A stretch of 64,000 nt of DNA from Chenopodium formosanum (GCA_024500155.1 CM044871.1:37054228-37118227), one strand, 5' to 3'; shown: positions 47,200-58,723, numbered from the stretch's first letter. Translations and numbers: made by a program. The notes: generated from the sequence alone by a model not told the origin.

Positions 47200-48469
47200 A
47201 TAATAAAAATGCGAAGGCAAACGTTAATAAAAAACCAAAGGCTAACGTAAATTAAAAAACTTACAAACAAAACCTTGAGTAAATCTTAAGATACTATTCC
47301 CAAACAATATTTGTCAACTAATGCACTCAGAAGCAAAGCAATGAAAGAACGAAATAGAAAATAGACTGAAGCAGGACAAGTGAATTTTTGAAGCTTATAA
47401 GGTGCATAAATTACATTACCAATATCTTCATTAATCAAGAGAAAGCCACTTATTTCTCACAGTTTTTCTTCATAATTATAGGTCCCAAAAATATGTAGTA
47501 TAAAGCTCGAACCTAGAATTAGCTATACTCTGTACATTGTATACAGATCATAAGGGCTCAATGTAACAGTAGCGTAGACCAGAACAGCGGCAGGAGCATA
47601 GTAGCTTGCATCAGCAGTGTTGCGAGGCAGCGGCTGCAGCAGCTGCGGCAGCCTTGCGAAACAGCGGTAGCGGCTGCAGCAGTCTTCCAGTGACATCTCA
47701 TGAGTCAGCTACAACTTAGCATAAACAGCTGGATTCTCGATATAGGCTGCGCCTCCGGATGTCACTCAAACGGTGCATATACATGGAGATACTTTGACAG
47801 TTACACTGCATTACATTGCTGTACCAAAATCCCCATCGCAGGAACCTGCAAATACATATATATTAGAGACACTTTTATCCTCCCATATGATTATTATGCA
47901 ATAAAGAAATTTGCACATTGCACATATTTAATGCAGACCTTATTCTACTGTCTTACAGCCCAAGCCGTCACGACACCCAATTACTCAAACCCGGAACATC
48001 CTCATTTTTTAAAATCTTTTTTCTTTTCTTTTCTTTTCTTTTCTTTTATCTGCAATTACTTATAAAAGGGAGTAAGTGTTATTGAACACATTCAAATCTT
48101 ATTATAGATAGACCACTTTTATTGTGCTTCTAAGCAAGAGAATTTAATACCTTACAAGTTACAACAAAGAGAAGATATTATATGTTAAAAGATAAAGAAC
48201 AAGAAGGTGAATGAAACAATTGCAAAGAGACAACAAGACTACGAGCTGTAAAAACCAGTTAATAAATCCTTAACAAACAAAATATGATAGCAGATAATGC
48301 AATAGGAAAGATTGATAAATTGCAAGGGAAGGCCGCCAAAATATTATAAACAGACAAAATATGATAGCAGATGATGCAATAGAAAACCCTAATTTGAATC
48401 TGAAATTTACAGAAAATAGAGAGATTGAGAGAGGAAAAATACCTTGGTGGACTCGAGAACAACATGTTC
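47200..48469. other. CACTA-I interior, unidentified
   Basis: Contains a GCAG-rich patch (47565-47690) and AT-rich DNA. An exon-like piece ending in a GT donor is on the minus strand at about 48469-48442 (ACCAAG then GTATTT). It continues beyond element C at 52682-52690, so C may have landed in captured or leader exon DNA. Not identified. Confidence 0.35.
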
Positions 48470-48474
48470 ACCAT

Positions 48475-49327
48475 TGTTGGGAGTGGATTCCAAGCAACCT
48501 ACAAATTAGGAAAACGATAATAATAAAAGAATCAATTACACTCAATAAGGAAATGAGGTGAAATAGGAAGCATACATGGTCAAAGATATCAAAGAATAAT
48601 AATCAAGGATTTAATTAGTCCAATTAAGAAGTCAATAATTAATCAAAGATCTTATGAAGACTATGGAATCAATCAAATAAATCTAAATCGGGAAATGAAT
48701 AACTTGATTGATGGAATATATTATCCGCGCAGTGGTCCCTGCTGAGTACGGACAGTACGGACTCAGGTGCACCTTTCTGAGTAAGTCGATTGCCTTACTG
48801 AGCCTTTTTGAGTAAGGCAGCTTCCCTTCAAAGTTCGGACCATTTGAAGACACGAAATGAATGCTTGGGCAACAAGCACAATCAAGTCCCATGATTGAAG
48901 GAGCAAATCAAGGAAATATCAATCACTAAGTCAACATTTCCTAAGATAAGAAGATTCCAATCAATATTGTCATCATTACCATAATAGCAAGGATTTTTCA
49001 ATATTTACCTTTATTAGACTTATAAATCATTATAAATAGGATGCTCATTGTAATAGAAGAGGACACACATTCATACATTGTCTAATACAATTTACTACAA
49101 TTTTATATTAAAATCTCTGATTTATGTCGTCCTTTCTGACACCAGTTCGTCCTTACTCAGAAATGCCTCTCTTATCTTGATCTTTTATTATAGTTCTATT
49201 ATTTTATTGATCTTAACTAATTCATTTGGAGGTTGTGTTTATTTTCTTTTGGCAGATTTGATTACTAAAACCCCATAAAACCTTTAACAAATTCCTAGAA
49301 ACCCTTTTCTAAGATTTGTCCTAAACA
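48475..49327 (+). repeat. 5' LTR of element C
   Basis: TGTTGGGAGTGG to GTCCTAAACA. A TATAAATAG box stands at 49031-49039. A cluster of inverted words (ctgagta / tactcag types, about 17-18 bp apart) lies at 48740-48820. Confidence 0.95.
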
Positions 49328-49330
49328 ATT

Positions 49331-49347
49331 TGGCGCCCACCGTGGGG
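49331..49347 (+). promoter_or_regulatory. Primer binding site of element C
   Basis: TGGCGCCCACCGTGGGG, three bases after the LTR. This is a common primer site in Tat elements (from memory). Confidence 0.85.
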
Positions 49348-49400
49348 CTTGTAGTAAAAAATTTGCTAAAACCTTTAAACACAAAGCCTAAATCCAAGCC

Positions 49401-50396
49401 ATGTCCGGAAACCAAGGATGGATTACCATGGCCGACATCCATGAGGAAATGAGTTCCTTGAGGAAAACCCTAGACTCACATAAAATCCAAATAGAAACAT
49501 TGTTGGAAGGAAAAATCCAAACAAAAGCCAAACTAACCCAACTAACTCTTGAGAACGAATCCTTGAGGAATCAAGTTCACTTAATGGCAGCAGCAAATGT
49601 CAATTCGAGACATGAAAACGAAGAAATTTTCAGATCTTGAGATCGTACCCCGCCTCGCGCTTTGTTTCATCAAAAAGTTGGGGAATCACAGTCCGTTCTG
49701 AGTAGGGAGGAGTCAGTTTTGAAAAAGATAGTAGATTTTCATGTCAAGCAAGTAGAAGAAAAGATCAACAAGATCCCCGGTGTTCCTCGGCCAATCAAGG
49801 AAGAAGCTGACAACAGTTATGCCGACTCACCTTTTATCGAATCCATTGAGCTAGTGGAAATTCCAAAGCGGTTTGTCATTCCAGACATGCCAACATACGA
49901 TGGTACCGGAAATCCCGATGAACATGTTGCGCTCTACAAAGAAAAGATGATGACTAGCTTTGTACCACAAAATATTCGAGAGGCGATCATGTGCAAAAGT
50001 TTTGGAGCCACTTTATCAGGTCCGGCCCTTACTTGGTTTATTAATTTACCTAATTATTCTATTAGATCTTTTGCAGAAATGATCAACATGTTCAAAGTAG
50101 AATTTGCAACTAGTCGCCCACTTGAGAAACAACCAAGCGATCTATACCACATTAGACAACGAAGTGATGAAACACTCCAAAGTTATTAGAATCGCTTTAA
50201 CAAGGAGAAAGTAAAGATCTACAAGTATGACATCCCCACTGCAATTGAAGCATTCCGTCAAGGCCTTTTTAAAGAAAATGGGCTCTACAAGGAACTAACC
50301 AAGTACCCTAGTGCAACATTCGAAGATGTGCAAGCTAAAGCTATGGCCCAAGTGCGATTTGAGGAGGACAAATATGAACGAATTGTTACAAACTGA
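49401..50396 (+). pseudogene. Element C gag
   Basis: One frame from ATG 49401 to TGA 50394, broken by TGA 49638 (expected Arg) and TAG 50187. The N-terminus has a coiled-coil stretch (LRKTLDSHKIQIETLLEGK). The gag core is MPTYDGTGNPDEHVALYKEK, SFGATLSGPALTWFINLP and FEDVQAKAMAQVRFEED, close to element B gag (TMYDGTTDPDEHVSLYKQK). It lacks the knuckle region. Even with only a few changes it cannot make a full protein, so the copy moved before, or with help from, intact relatives. Confidence 0.85.
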
Positions 50397-50576
50397 GTTG
50401 GTCTAATTACATTCGGAGAATTGCAAGCATTACTCGTTTCAAGTAACATTTTACCTACTTTTTTCTTACTTTCTTTTAATGCATGTTTAGCTTGGTTATT
50501 TTTATATACTCTAGATCCTCATCATGTCATTGGGGGCTTTAGATGTTTCTCTTTATTTTGGTTGCATTTCTGACTT

Positions 50577-51180
50577 CCGAACTCGGCTCAGAAGAAAATA
50601 AATTTCTTTGTCCTTTTTGAATTTCAAGCACAGTTCTTCCGTTCATACTCAGTACGGAACAGAAGTAAATTTATTTCTTTGTCCTTTTTGAATTCCGAAC
50701 TCAGTTCTTCTGTCCATATTCATTACGGAACAGAAGTAAATTAATTTTTTTGTCCTTTTTGAATTTCGAACGCAGTTCTTCCGTCCATACACAGTATGGA
50801 ACAGAAGTAAATTTATTTCTTTGTCCTTTTTGAATTCCGAACTCAGTTCTTCTGTCCATATTCAGTACGGAACAGAAGTAAATTTATTTCTTTGTCCTTT
50901 TTGAATTCCGAACTCAGTTCTTCTGTCCATATTCAGTACGGAACATAAGTAAATTTATTTCTTTGTCTTTTTTGAATTTCGAACTCAGTCCTTCCGTCCA
51001 TACTCAGTCCGGAACCGAATATAATTGATTTGTCTTTTTGAAATTTAAACACAATTCTCTTATCTGTACTCAGTTAGGGACCATACCGAACCAAATCAGT
51101 TTGTCTTTTCTGATTTTTGAACTTAGTTTCTACATCCGAACTCAGTTCGGTATAGAAATGAATCAATTCGTCTTTGTTTA
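50577..51180 (+). repeat. ~71-bp tandem repeat in element C
   Basis: About eight units, each with tttctttgtcctttttgaat, then ccgaactcagttcttc and cagtacggaacagaag. The last units are more diverged. The unit contains words that face each other as near palindromes around ctcag / cagta. It sits where pol would be. Confidence 0.85.
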
Positions 51181-51394
51181 TACTTACTCTTGAAATTATT
51201 CACCTTTTGAACATTGAAATTATTACGCTTTGTTGATTTACGACCTTTTATCGAATTCTTTTTCAAAGTGGTTGTAAAAATTAGGTGAAGACACTAATTT
51301 ATTCACATGCCTTTTTGAGTTCCAATATGTTAAGCAGTTTTCAAACAACTAAATTGAGTACGGACATCTCAGCAAACCTGGCCGGTCAGTACCG

Positions 51395-51545
51395 AAAGAT
51401 ACAACTGAAATACATACTGTAATACAACTGAAATACATACTGTAATACAACTGAAATACACATGGTAATACAACTGAAATACATACATATGAGATACATA
51501 CAATGATACAATACATATACGAAATACAAGGGATACACATACATT
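51395..51545 (+). repeat. 23-bp AATACAACTGAAATACATACTGT minisatellite in element C
   Basis: Four to five units upstream of the 3' LTR. The core aatacaactg equals the minisatellite of element B (22988-23062), which supports a common origin of their 3' regions. Confidence 0.8.
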
Positions 51546-51807
51546 ATTTACAAACGGTACATTCGCAAAATCTCTACACAACATAGTATACATACATCTG
51601 AAAAACCGGAAGCGGCATAGCGTAAGACACGATGTTCGTAAAACTCACAATGAAAACATTGGGGGATATAAAATTTTACAAGTTACCACACGAGTTCTAG
51701 AAGATTCATCTACATTTGCCACTACCATCAATTTTACAAGCTACGCGTTGAGTACGACAACAATTGACAACTTTACAATTTTCCTCTCTAGATAGATGTC
51801 TAGAGAG

Positions 51808-51822
51808 AAAAACTGGGGGCTA
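51808..51822 (+). promoter_or_regulatory. Polypurine tract of element C
   Basis: AGAAAAACTGGGGGC stands two bases before the LTR start at 51824. Confidence 0.8.
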
Positions 51823-51823
51823 T

Positions 51824-52676
51824 TGTTGGGAGTGGATTCCAAGCAAGCTACAAATTAGGAAAACGATAATAATAAAAGAATCAATTACACTCAATAAGGA
51901 AATGAGGTGAAATAGGAAGCATACATGGTCAAAGATATCAAAGAATAATAATCAAGGATTTAATTATTCCAATTAAGAAGTCAATAATTAATCAAAGATC
52001 TTATGAAGACTATGGAATCAATCAAATAAATCTAAATCGGGAAATGAATAACTTGATTGATGGAATATATTATCCGCGCAGTGGTCCCTGCTGAGTACGG
52101 ACAGTACGGACTCAGGTGCACCTTTCTGAGTAAGTCGATTGCCTTACTGAGCCTTTTTTAGTAAGGCAACTTCCCTTCAAAGTTCGGACCATTTGAAGAC
52201 ACGAAATGAATGCTTGGGCAACAAGCACAATCAAGTCCCATGATTGAAGGAGCAAATCAAGGAAATATCAATCACTAAGTCAACATTTCCTAAGATAAGA
52301 AGATTCCAATCAATATTGTCATCATTACCATAATAGCGAGGATTCTTCAATATTTACCTTTATTAGACTTATAAAACATTATAAATAGGATTCTCATAGT
52401 AATAGAAGAGGACACACATTCATACATTGTCTAATACAATTTACTACAATTTTATATTAAGATCTCTGATTTATGTCGTTCTTACTGACACTAGTTCGTC
52501 CTTACTCAGAAATGCCTTTCTTATCTTGATCTTTTATTATAGTTCTATTATTTTATTGGTCTTAACTAATTCATTTGGAGGTTGTGTTTATTTTCTTTTG
52601 GCAGATTTGATTACTAAAACCCCATAAAACCTTTAACAAATTCCTAGAAACCCTTTTCTAAGATTTGTCCTAAACA
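51824..52676 (+). repeat. 3' LTR of element C
   Basis: 853 bp, exactly the length of the 5' LTR. A TATAAATAG box stands at 52380-52388. Differences from the 5' LTR are single substitutions without indels by eye. Confidence 0.95.
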
Positions 52677-52681
52677 ACCAT

Positions 52682-53153
52682 GTTCATCAACCTCATCACA
52701 ACATAACCCCATCTAATTCAATCAAACGCCCTACCATTTCAATTGTTCATCATTAATCACAAAAAAAGTTAAATAAAAATCAAAAGCCCTAGATTTCAAA
52801 TCGAAGAGCACATACCTTCGTGAAGAGATCCACCACAACTGCAAATAAAATGCCGGTGAAGAAGTAGACCCGTCACCATTGTCGCCTTTATGGTTAGTCC
52901 GAGGGCAAATGAAAGAGAGAAAAGAAAGAACGGCGGCGACGATGTGGAGAGTGAATGCGAGGTGGAGAGTGAATGTGGAAAGAACTTAACGGCGGCGGGG
53001 TGGAATGAACGGCGGTAAAAAGGAGAGAGGAATGAAAGAGAAGAGAGAAATCTAGTTGAGGAGAGAGGAGAGAGGGGAAAGAGAAGGGTTAAGAATTTGC
53101 TGGTCAAAAATGAAAAAGGAAAGGAGAAAGAGAAGGAACTTGCTAGGCGTAGT

Positions 53154-53195
<42 letters not shown>

Positions 53196-53379
53196 TATAT
53201 ATATATATATATAAGTATTGCCACCGGTTTAAAACCTATGGCCTTTAAAACATATGCCACTGGTTCGGTTTGAACAGCTGGCAATTTAAAAAATCCTAAT
53301 CCCGTCCATTTTTTCCCCACTGTTTTTTTTTAAAATCGGTAGGCATGGGTTGGTGCCTTTTTGTATTTTTCTACTAGTG
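52682..53379. other. Right part of CACTA-I
   Basis: Contains possible exon pieces on the minus strand (GT after the block near 52816, CAG before it near 52842), a GA/CT-rich leader-like stretch (52900-53150), a T-run followed by TA repeats (53152-53214) and the terminal repeats. No gene identified. Confidence 0.4.
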
Positions 53380-54269
53380 ATATCTAGGCTACTCTTTCCA
53401 GATTGATAGTTATCGTCAACATCTCTTGAATAATCATCAATATATTAAAATTGAAGAATACTATCAACATTACATTTGGACTTTAGTAGACTTATATCAT
53501 TAGTAGAAGTCAACAAACAATCATCAACTTTGTCATCATTCATAATTAATGGTTCATTAGGATCATTATGCAAATTGATGATATTTGGAAAAATAGGGTC
53601 ATCAACCAAAGGTTTTTCAAGAAGAGGTTTCTCAAAATTTTCATTTTCATTCATTTTAACCCCAGAATCTTTACTATAATGATTCATGGATGTACAAGTA
53701 ATGTTTATGTCCATTAGATTCCTAATCGCTTCACGACCCTCCAAAAAACATTCTAGAGCAAGCTCCAAAGAAGACTTGGGTTCTTGAGGATGGGAGAAAT
53801 TTCAAAAATCGCATTGGGAAGAGGTGTAAACATTATGCACATTAGCCACATCATAAGGAATACATGACATAAAATTGGAATCCAACAAAAAATTGGGAGA
53901 ATTTAGACAATTTACATCACCAAAACTCGAAACATTAGAATCCAAAACATTATCACCACATTCTTCAAATGAGTTTGCATCATTAAAATGGTCATATGTC
54001 TCATGAATAGCCATCTCCCAATCATAAGTATCTTTTGCTAGCCACTCAAACATACTCCAACTCTCATTAATAGTTGTAGAAATATATTGACCTTCACACA
54101 TATATTCAACAACAACTCGCAATTCGTCATTTAAACCTTAAAAAATTACTTCACAAATATCCACTTTTAAAAGTCTATGGTCATAGTTATAACCAATATA
54201 ATCATTAACCCTATGAAAATATCTCCAAAATGTTTCATTTTCAAATTGGGGAAGAGAAAAAATTGCCAT
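53380..54269 (-). pseudogene. Element F ORF, N-terminal part with an Athila-type gag motif
   Basis: Starts at ATG 54269 (MAIFSLPQFENETFWRYFHR). The segment FWRYFHRVNDYI ... LRVVVEYMCEGQ ... SMFEWLAKDTYDWEMA follows the pattern of the Athila/Ty3 gag domain. After it the protein is acidic and has no recognised domain. TAA at about 54138 (expected Gln) and TGA at 53802 interrupt it. CACTA-I splits the frame at 53380; it resumes at 45030. A short gag followed by an unknown tail with no pol fits a non-autonomous element. Confidence 0.65.
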
Positions 54270-54390
54270 TTATTTCAATGGAAGAAACCCCAAAATAAAA
54301 TTAAAAAAAAATAAAAAAAAGAGAGGAAATAAAAAAAAATGTACAAAGACCTAGACTCATCTAATCAACTCATAACCAATATCAACCGAA

Positions 54391-54412
54391 GTCCCCGGCA
54401 ACGACGCCAAAA
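54391..54412 (-). promoter_or_regulatory. Primer binding site of element F
   Basis: The minus strand reads TTGGCGTCGTTGCCGGGGAC, two to three bases from the LTR. TGGCGCCGTTGCCGGGGA-type sites are known from Athila and related elements. Confidence 0.8.
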
Positions 54413-54414
54413 TT

Positions 54415-54966
54415 TGATAAGCCGTCGTCGAACCTACCAAAGATAAAAACCTAACTTGGTGTCTCTAATGGGTAGAAAGGGTAAGTAAGGATCGATCTCA
54501 CAAGGATTAAGGGGAGCACTAACAAATATTGATTTGTGATAAGCTAAGCCAAGTCTTTTTGGGTTTAGAATTATATAGAAAAACTACAAACAATAATAAA
54601 AAGGATCTTGGGAAGGTATCCACCAATTAAGTCATTCAAAAAATACAATTTAACATACATAACATAGAAATTTTGGGATAGATTAGGGGAAGTCATCTTG
54701 GGCACCCAACTACTCTCTCAAGCTAGAGGGATTACTTAAATCATGAATACAACCTACTCTCATGGATACAAAGCATAAAGCAAGTGTTAAAGCATAATCA
54801 CGACGACATAAACATTCTCTTGAATGGAAATTCTTATTCTCATGGCATTTCAAGTCATTTAAGCATAAGGGAACTAACTCAAGTTCATCTCTTGATCCTT
54901 CGTTGAGAAAGCTTAGATAAATAGCTCTAGCAATGGCCAATTACAAGAACTAACAATGAAACCACT
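54415..54966 (-). repeat. 5' LTR of element F, inner 552 bp
   Basis: Matches 41100-41658 with substitutions and small indels, then stops at ccact (54962-54966), where element G begins. The outer part must lie beyond G, off the window. Confidence 0.9.
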
Positions 54967-55494
54967 TGTAGACACCCAAATGTGTCTCCCCAAAATAAAA
55001 CCTGGTGATGAATACCTTTCATGTCATTTGATTATCGAACAAAGCGAAAGTGTGAAAAGTCTAGTGATGAGGATGTTTTTATTAAAATATCTCTTCTTTC
55101 TATTTTTAAAAATATTTCTTTTCTTACCCTATTTTTTGAAAAACGTGCATTCTAGTTTAGTTTGGTCTATGATAAGAGTCCAATAGTAGTGTAGTTGGAT
55201 AGGGCTTGAAAAGACCTTTCCGACGATATATTATAAGCCCAATTTCGATGAATATTGAGGAAGTTATGGCCAAATTACTAAACTGGGCCTGGTTTGAGCC
55301 TTATATGTGGCCCAACGATCTAGAGGAGGGCTTAATATGGATTTATCATTCCTAATGCGATTAGGAGTGATTTTAGTTTTCTAGATTCTTCTAGAAGGTT
55401 ATTTTCATTCCTAATTCAATTAGCATTGATAAATTGACTTTTGTTGACTTTTTAGAGTTTTAATCAGAATAAAAGAATGCTTTTGAGAAAAATA

Positions 55495-56744
55495 CACTAG
55501 TAGAAAAATACAAATAGGCAGCCCCCAATTGGCACCGGTTCAGACCAAACCGGTGCCAAAAACCGGCCTAAAATTGGGCGGGGATTTAGACCAAGAACAA
55601 TGGCACCGATTCAGATCAAACCGGTGCGAAAAATAACAAGGCCACCGGTTTGAACCGGTGCCACTGAACCGGTGCTACAAAAAAAAAAAAAAAAAAACCG
55701 GATTGTTTATTTATAAACCCTAACATCCTTATCTCTCCTCTTAGCTTCTCTCTCCTCTCTTTCTCCTCCAAGGCTCCAACTGAGCGCCTCTCCTCCTTCT
55801 CCTCCAACTGAGCGCCTCTCCTCCTCTCTTTCTCCTCTCAGCTTTCCGACCTCTGTTCTCTGTCTCTCCCCTCTCTGTCCTCTTCTTCTGACCTGAAAAC
55901 TACATCTAAGCCCGACTTCGTCCTTCTCGCAGTAGGTGCTTCTTGCTCGCCTCGCTCTTGTGACATGCATGCTATCTTAGAGTGAGGTAATTGATCTTGG
56001 AATTATTTGATCTTGGAATTAATTGATCTTGGAATTATTTGGGTTAATTGATTTTGTCATTTTTTGCACTTAATTGATTTTTCGAAATTTCTGGGTTTAA
56101 TTGATTTTCGAAAGTTTTGGGGTTAAGTGATTTTCTGGGTTTGCTGGGTTTAATCGATTGCTAGGTTTGCTTCTTGGTTTAATTGATTTTCTGGGTTTAA
56201 TCGATTTTCTGAATTCTGGGGTTAATTGAATTTCTGGGGTTAATCGATTTTCTGAATTCTGGGATTAATCGATTAATTCAGAAAACCCAGCAAAATTCTG
56301 GGGTAACCTAATTTTGCTGGGTTTAATCGATTGCTGGGTTTGATTTTGGGTTAATTGATTTTCTCGTTAATGCATTAGTTTTCTGGGTTTGCTTCTCGTT
56401 TTTTTTTTTTTTTTTTTTAGTTTTAATAATTTATGGGTTTTAATTTATGCAGGTGTTAATTCAAGCAACAAGGATTCAAGATTTCGATTTTGGAATATTA
56501 TTTTGATGTTGTAATTTTTTTTTTTTTATTGTTTTACAATTTTAATTTCCGAGTTAATTATAATTCATTGTAATTTTTTTTTTGTTTTGTTTTGTATGGT
56601 ACAATAACAATTTACTTGTTGAATTACCATTGTTTTGATGTTGAATATAACAATTTCAAGAATCCTTATTTCACCATTTATTTTTGTTTGGTTCGTATTT
56701 CATGTTTGTTTGTATATTATTTTTATTAATATTGCAAGAAAAAA

Positions 56745-56779
<35 letters not shown>

Positions 56780-57004
56780 CAAAAAGGCACCGGTTAACCG
56801 GTGCCTAAAACAACTACCACTAACAAAAAATATTCCACGAAATTATTTAAGGCACCGGTTAACCGGTGCCAAAACCGGTTTATGGCACTGGTTTTGAACC
56901 GGTGCCAAAAAGGGGTGTAATTGGCACCCCCCACATAGGCAGCGGTTCAAACCGGTGCCTTAAGCCGGGTTTGAACCGCTGCTAAATCCCTTTTTCACCT
57001 AGTG
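55495..57004. mobile_element. CACTA-II: 1.5-kb CACTA derivative, target duplication ATA
   Basis: Ends CACTAGTAGAAAAATAC and, inverted, ccttttt-cacctagtg; ATA on both sides (55492-55494, 57005-57007). Subterminal GGCACCGGTT..AACCGGTGCC palindromes place it in the family of CACTA-I. The interior is a CT-rich leader-like stretch (55735-55900), a repeat of about 20-25 bp around gattttctgggtttaatc (56020-56400) and poly-A (56740-56780). No transposase. Confidence 0.85.
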
Positions 57005-57068
57005 ATACGATTTTATCCTCCTGTACGACAATTTCTATCTGATTTCAGAAAATGCGTCAATAATAAAG

Positions 57069-57190
57069 TTAGCGCCAAACGCCAGCATTAGCGCCTGACG
57101 CTAAGCTTGGCGTCTGGCGCTAACCTCGTTTTGCGCGTCAGAACTCTGTTTTTGATTTTTTATGTTTTTGGCTGATTTTCTCTATAAATA
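57069..57190 (+). promoter_or_regulatory. AGCGCC palindrome array and TATA box of the G LTR
   Basis: Units of the type TTAGCGCC-N-GGCGCTAA (arms imperfect) have centres at about 57077, 57096 and 57115, with a weak fourth near 57135, steps of 19-20 bp. TATAAATA follows at 57183-57190, 59 bp after the third unit. The G2 LTR has the TATA box (60022-60029) but no array. Confidence 0.75.
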
Positions 57191-58419
57191 GCATTCTAAA
57201 AACTCCGTTTTCATTCATCAATTCTCATTAATAATCACCAATTCTCATCAACTCTCATCAAGAATTTCTTGATTCTCTCTCTCTTTCTAAGCCTAGCGTT
57301 TTACAAACGCAATTTCTCATACATTAGCACTAAAAACATTTAACATAATTCGAAGTTGCCTTCGCCCTAGACGTGAAAGGTTTGATATTTCTGAGGGTTT
57401 GGTCCCTATTCTCTATTTCAATTATTTAATTTAATTGTTTGTTTTATATTTTCCTTGAAGTTACTAACGTGTGTATTTTGTTATTAGAAAGAGGTACGAG
57501 GCATCCAAGTAAGTGCTTTAATTGTTTGCATTGATATTATGATATAGAAATCATGTCTAGGTTGTTATTATGATTCCTAGTATCATGTTAGGATGTTTTC
57601 CTTAATTTGATGTTTTGAATGACAACAATGATTCCTAATATCATGTTTAGGGTAAAAATTATAATACCAAATATGCTTATTATGATTTCTGTGATGCTTC
57701 CTATTTTCTTTCCTAATATTCATGTTAGTATCATGTTAGGGTTAAAGCTTTTATTTTTATTTCTTAGTGACATGCTAGGGTTTGTTATTAATCTTGTTAG
57801 TATCATGCCTAGATTCTTGCTATTATTATGCTTTATTTTTAACATGAACATGATTATGAATATTATTATTATTTATGATTATTATTATTATTATTGTTGC
57901 TTGATATTTATTTTTATTGCTTGATCACATCTTTAATGCATGTTTAAAGGGAATTTGTACTTGTAATAACGCTTAATAAGATAATTAATAATCTTGTTTA
58001 GGGTTAATTTGATTATAATTCAAGTGAATGCCAATAATAGTTTTGTTTGTGCATTAATATTCAACCAACATAAATAAATAGGTTTAGGGTAACCCTAATA
58101 ATTGTATGTTAGTTAGAAAGCGCACATGAATACGAGAAGAATAAAGTAGAGGCCTATTATTAGGGCAGGTTCAATCTCTTTTGGGTTGGATTTGTACCTT
58201 CATCCCCGAACTACCAGTCATGGTTCTAGACCTATTGGAGTTAACGATCTTTTGGATCGTTAAGGGGTGTAACCTTCACCCTGTGAACAATTTACAAGTT
58301 CCTAAAACTTGTTGGCGACTCTTTTACTCTGTCTTCTTTTCATTTGGACGCCACCGTACTTTAGTGTATGATCACAGTGGGGTTCAAGCTAGGGGTAATG
58401 CTTGAAATATTCCCTACAG

Positions 58420-58438
58420 TTTTTGGCGACTCCACTAG
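58420..58438 (+). promoter_or_regulatory. Primer binding site of element G
   Basis: TTTTTGGCGACTCCACTAGG, one base after the LTR end; same type as in A and G2. Confidence 0.85.
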
Positions 58439-58723
58439 GGAAGAGTTCTATTTTAATTCCTGAAATTTATTTCGGCAATGATTTAGAATGAGTGGATGAG
58501 ACTCGAAAAGTTCTAAGTATTTCATGTGCATAATTTTGATTAACATTATTGTCATATGCATAAAAAAGATCTCATTGGAAAGACCATCCGTAATAGGTTA
58601 AAACATAGGATTTTTACACGTAGGAAATTTGAGGAATATCTTTCACAACTAGGGTCGAAATAACACTACGCGAAACTCGAAAATTTTATAGAGCACAGAA
58701 AGCTGCTGAGACATGTAGGAACT

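Larger units (their letters stand above)
48475..52676 (+). mobile_element. Element C: young gag-only Tat-type LTR retrotransposon, target duplication ACCAT
   Basis: Two 853-bp LTRs (48475-49327, 51824-52676), flanked by ACCAT at 48470-48474 and 52677-52681, a primer site, gag and a polypurine tract. The LTRs differ at about 15 positions by hand count (about 1.8%). Pol is absent, so it needs enzymes from a relative; its gag is close to that of element B. Confidence 0.95.
45031..53379. mobile_element. CACTA-I: CACTA transposon, non-autonomous, with target duplication ATA
   Basis: Ends are CACTAGTAGAAAA at 45031 and its reverse complement ttttctactagtg at 53379, flanked by ATA on both sides (45028-45030, 53380-53382). 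Subterminal palindromes are of the type GGCACCGGTTC..GAACCGGTGCC. Without element C the element is about 4.1 kb. No transposase frame is visible. Instead it carries an IMP4 gene piece. It splits the ORF of element F. Confidence 0.9.
41100..54966 (-). mobile_element. Element F: Athila-like non-autonomous gypsy element
   Basis: Minus strand: 5' LTR (54415-54966 visible, broken by G), primer site (54391-54412), a gag-bearing ORF split by CACTA-I, a non-coding tail, polypurine tract (42776-42790) and full 3' LTR (41100-42775). The two LTRs match over 552 bp with clear divergence, so F is older than C. No protease, RT or integrase is present. About 8.35 kb of its length is the inserted CACTA-I. 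Confidence 0.8.
54967..58418 (+). repeat. LTR of element G (about 1.94 kb without CACTA-II)
   Basis: TGTAGACACCC to CCCTACA. The part outside CACTA-II aligns with 59091-61173. A TATA box stands at 57183-57190, with the AGCGCC palindrome array before it. The region after the TATA box holds the phrase gtttggtccctattctct (57408) and ends with cgccaccgtactttagtg (58350), both also in G2. Confidence 0.85.

Noticed and set aside
55616..55970. Arg/Glu-rich frames in CACTA-II
   Set aside because: Complement of a CT-rich leader-like stretch; no domain.
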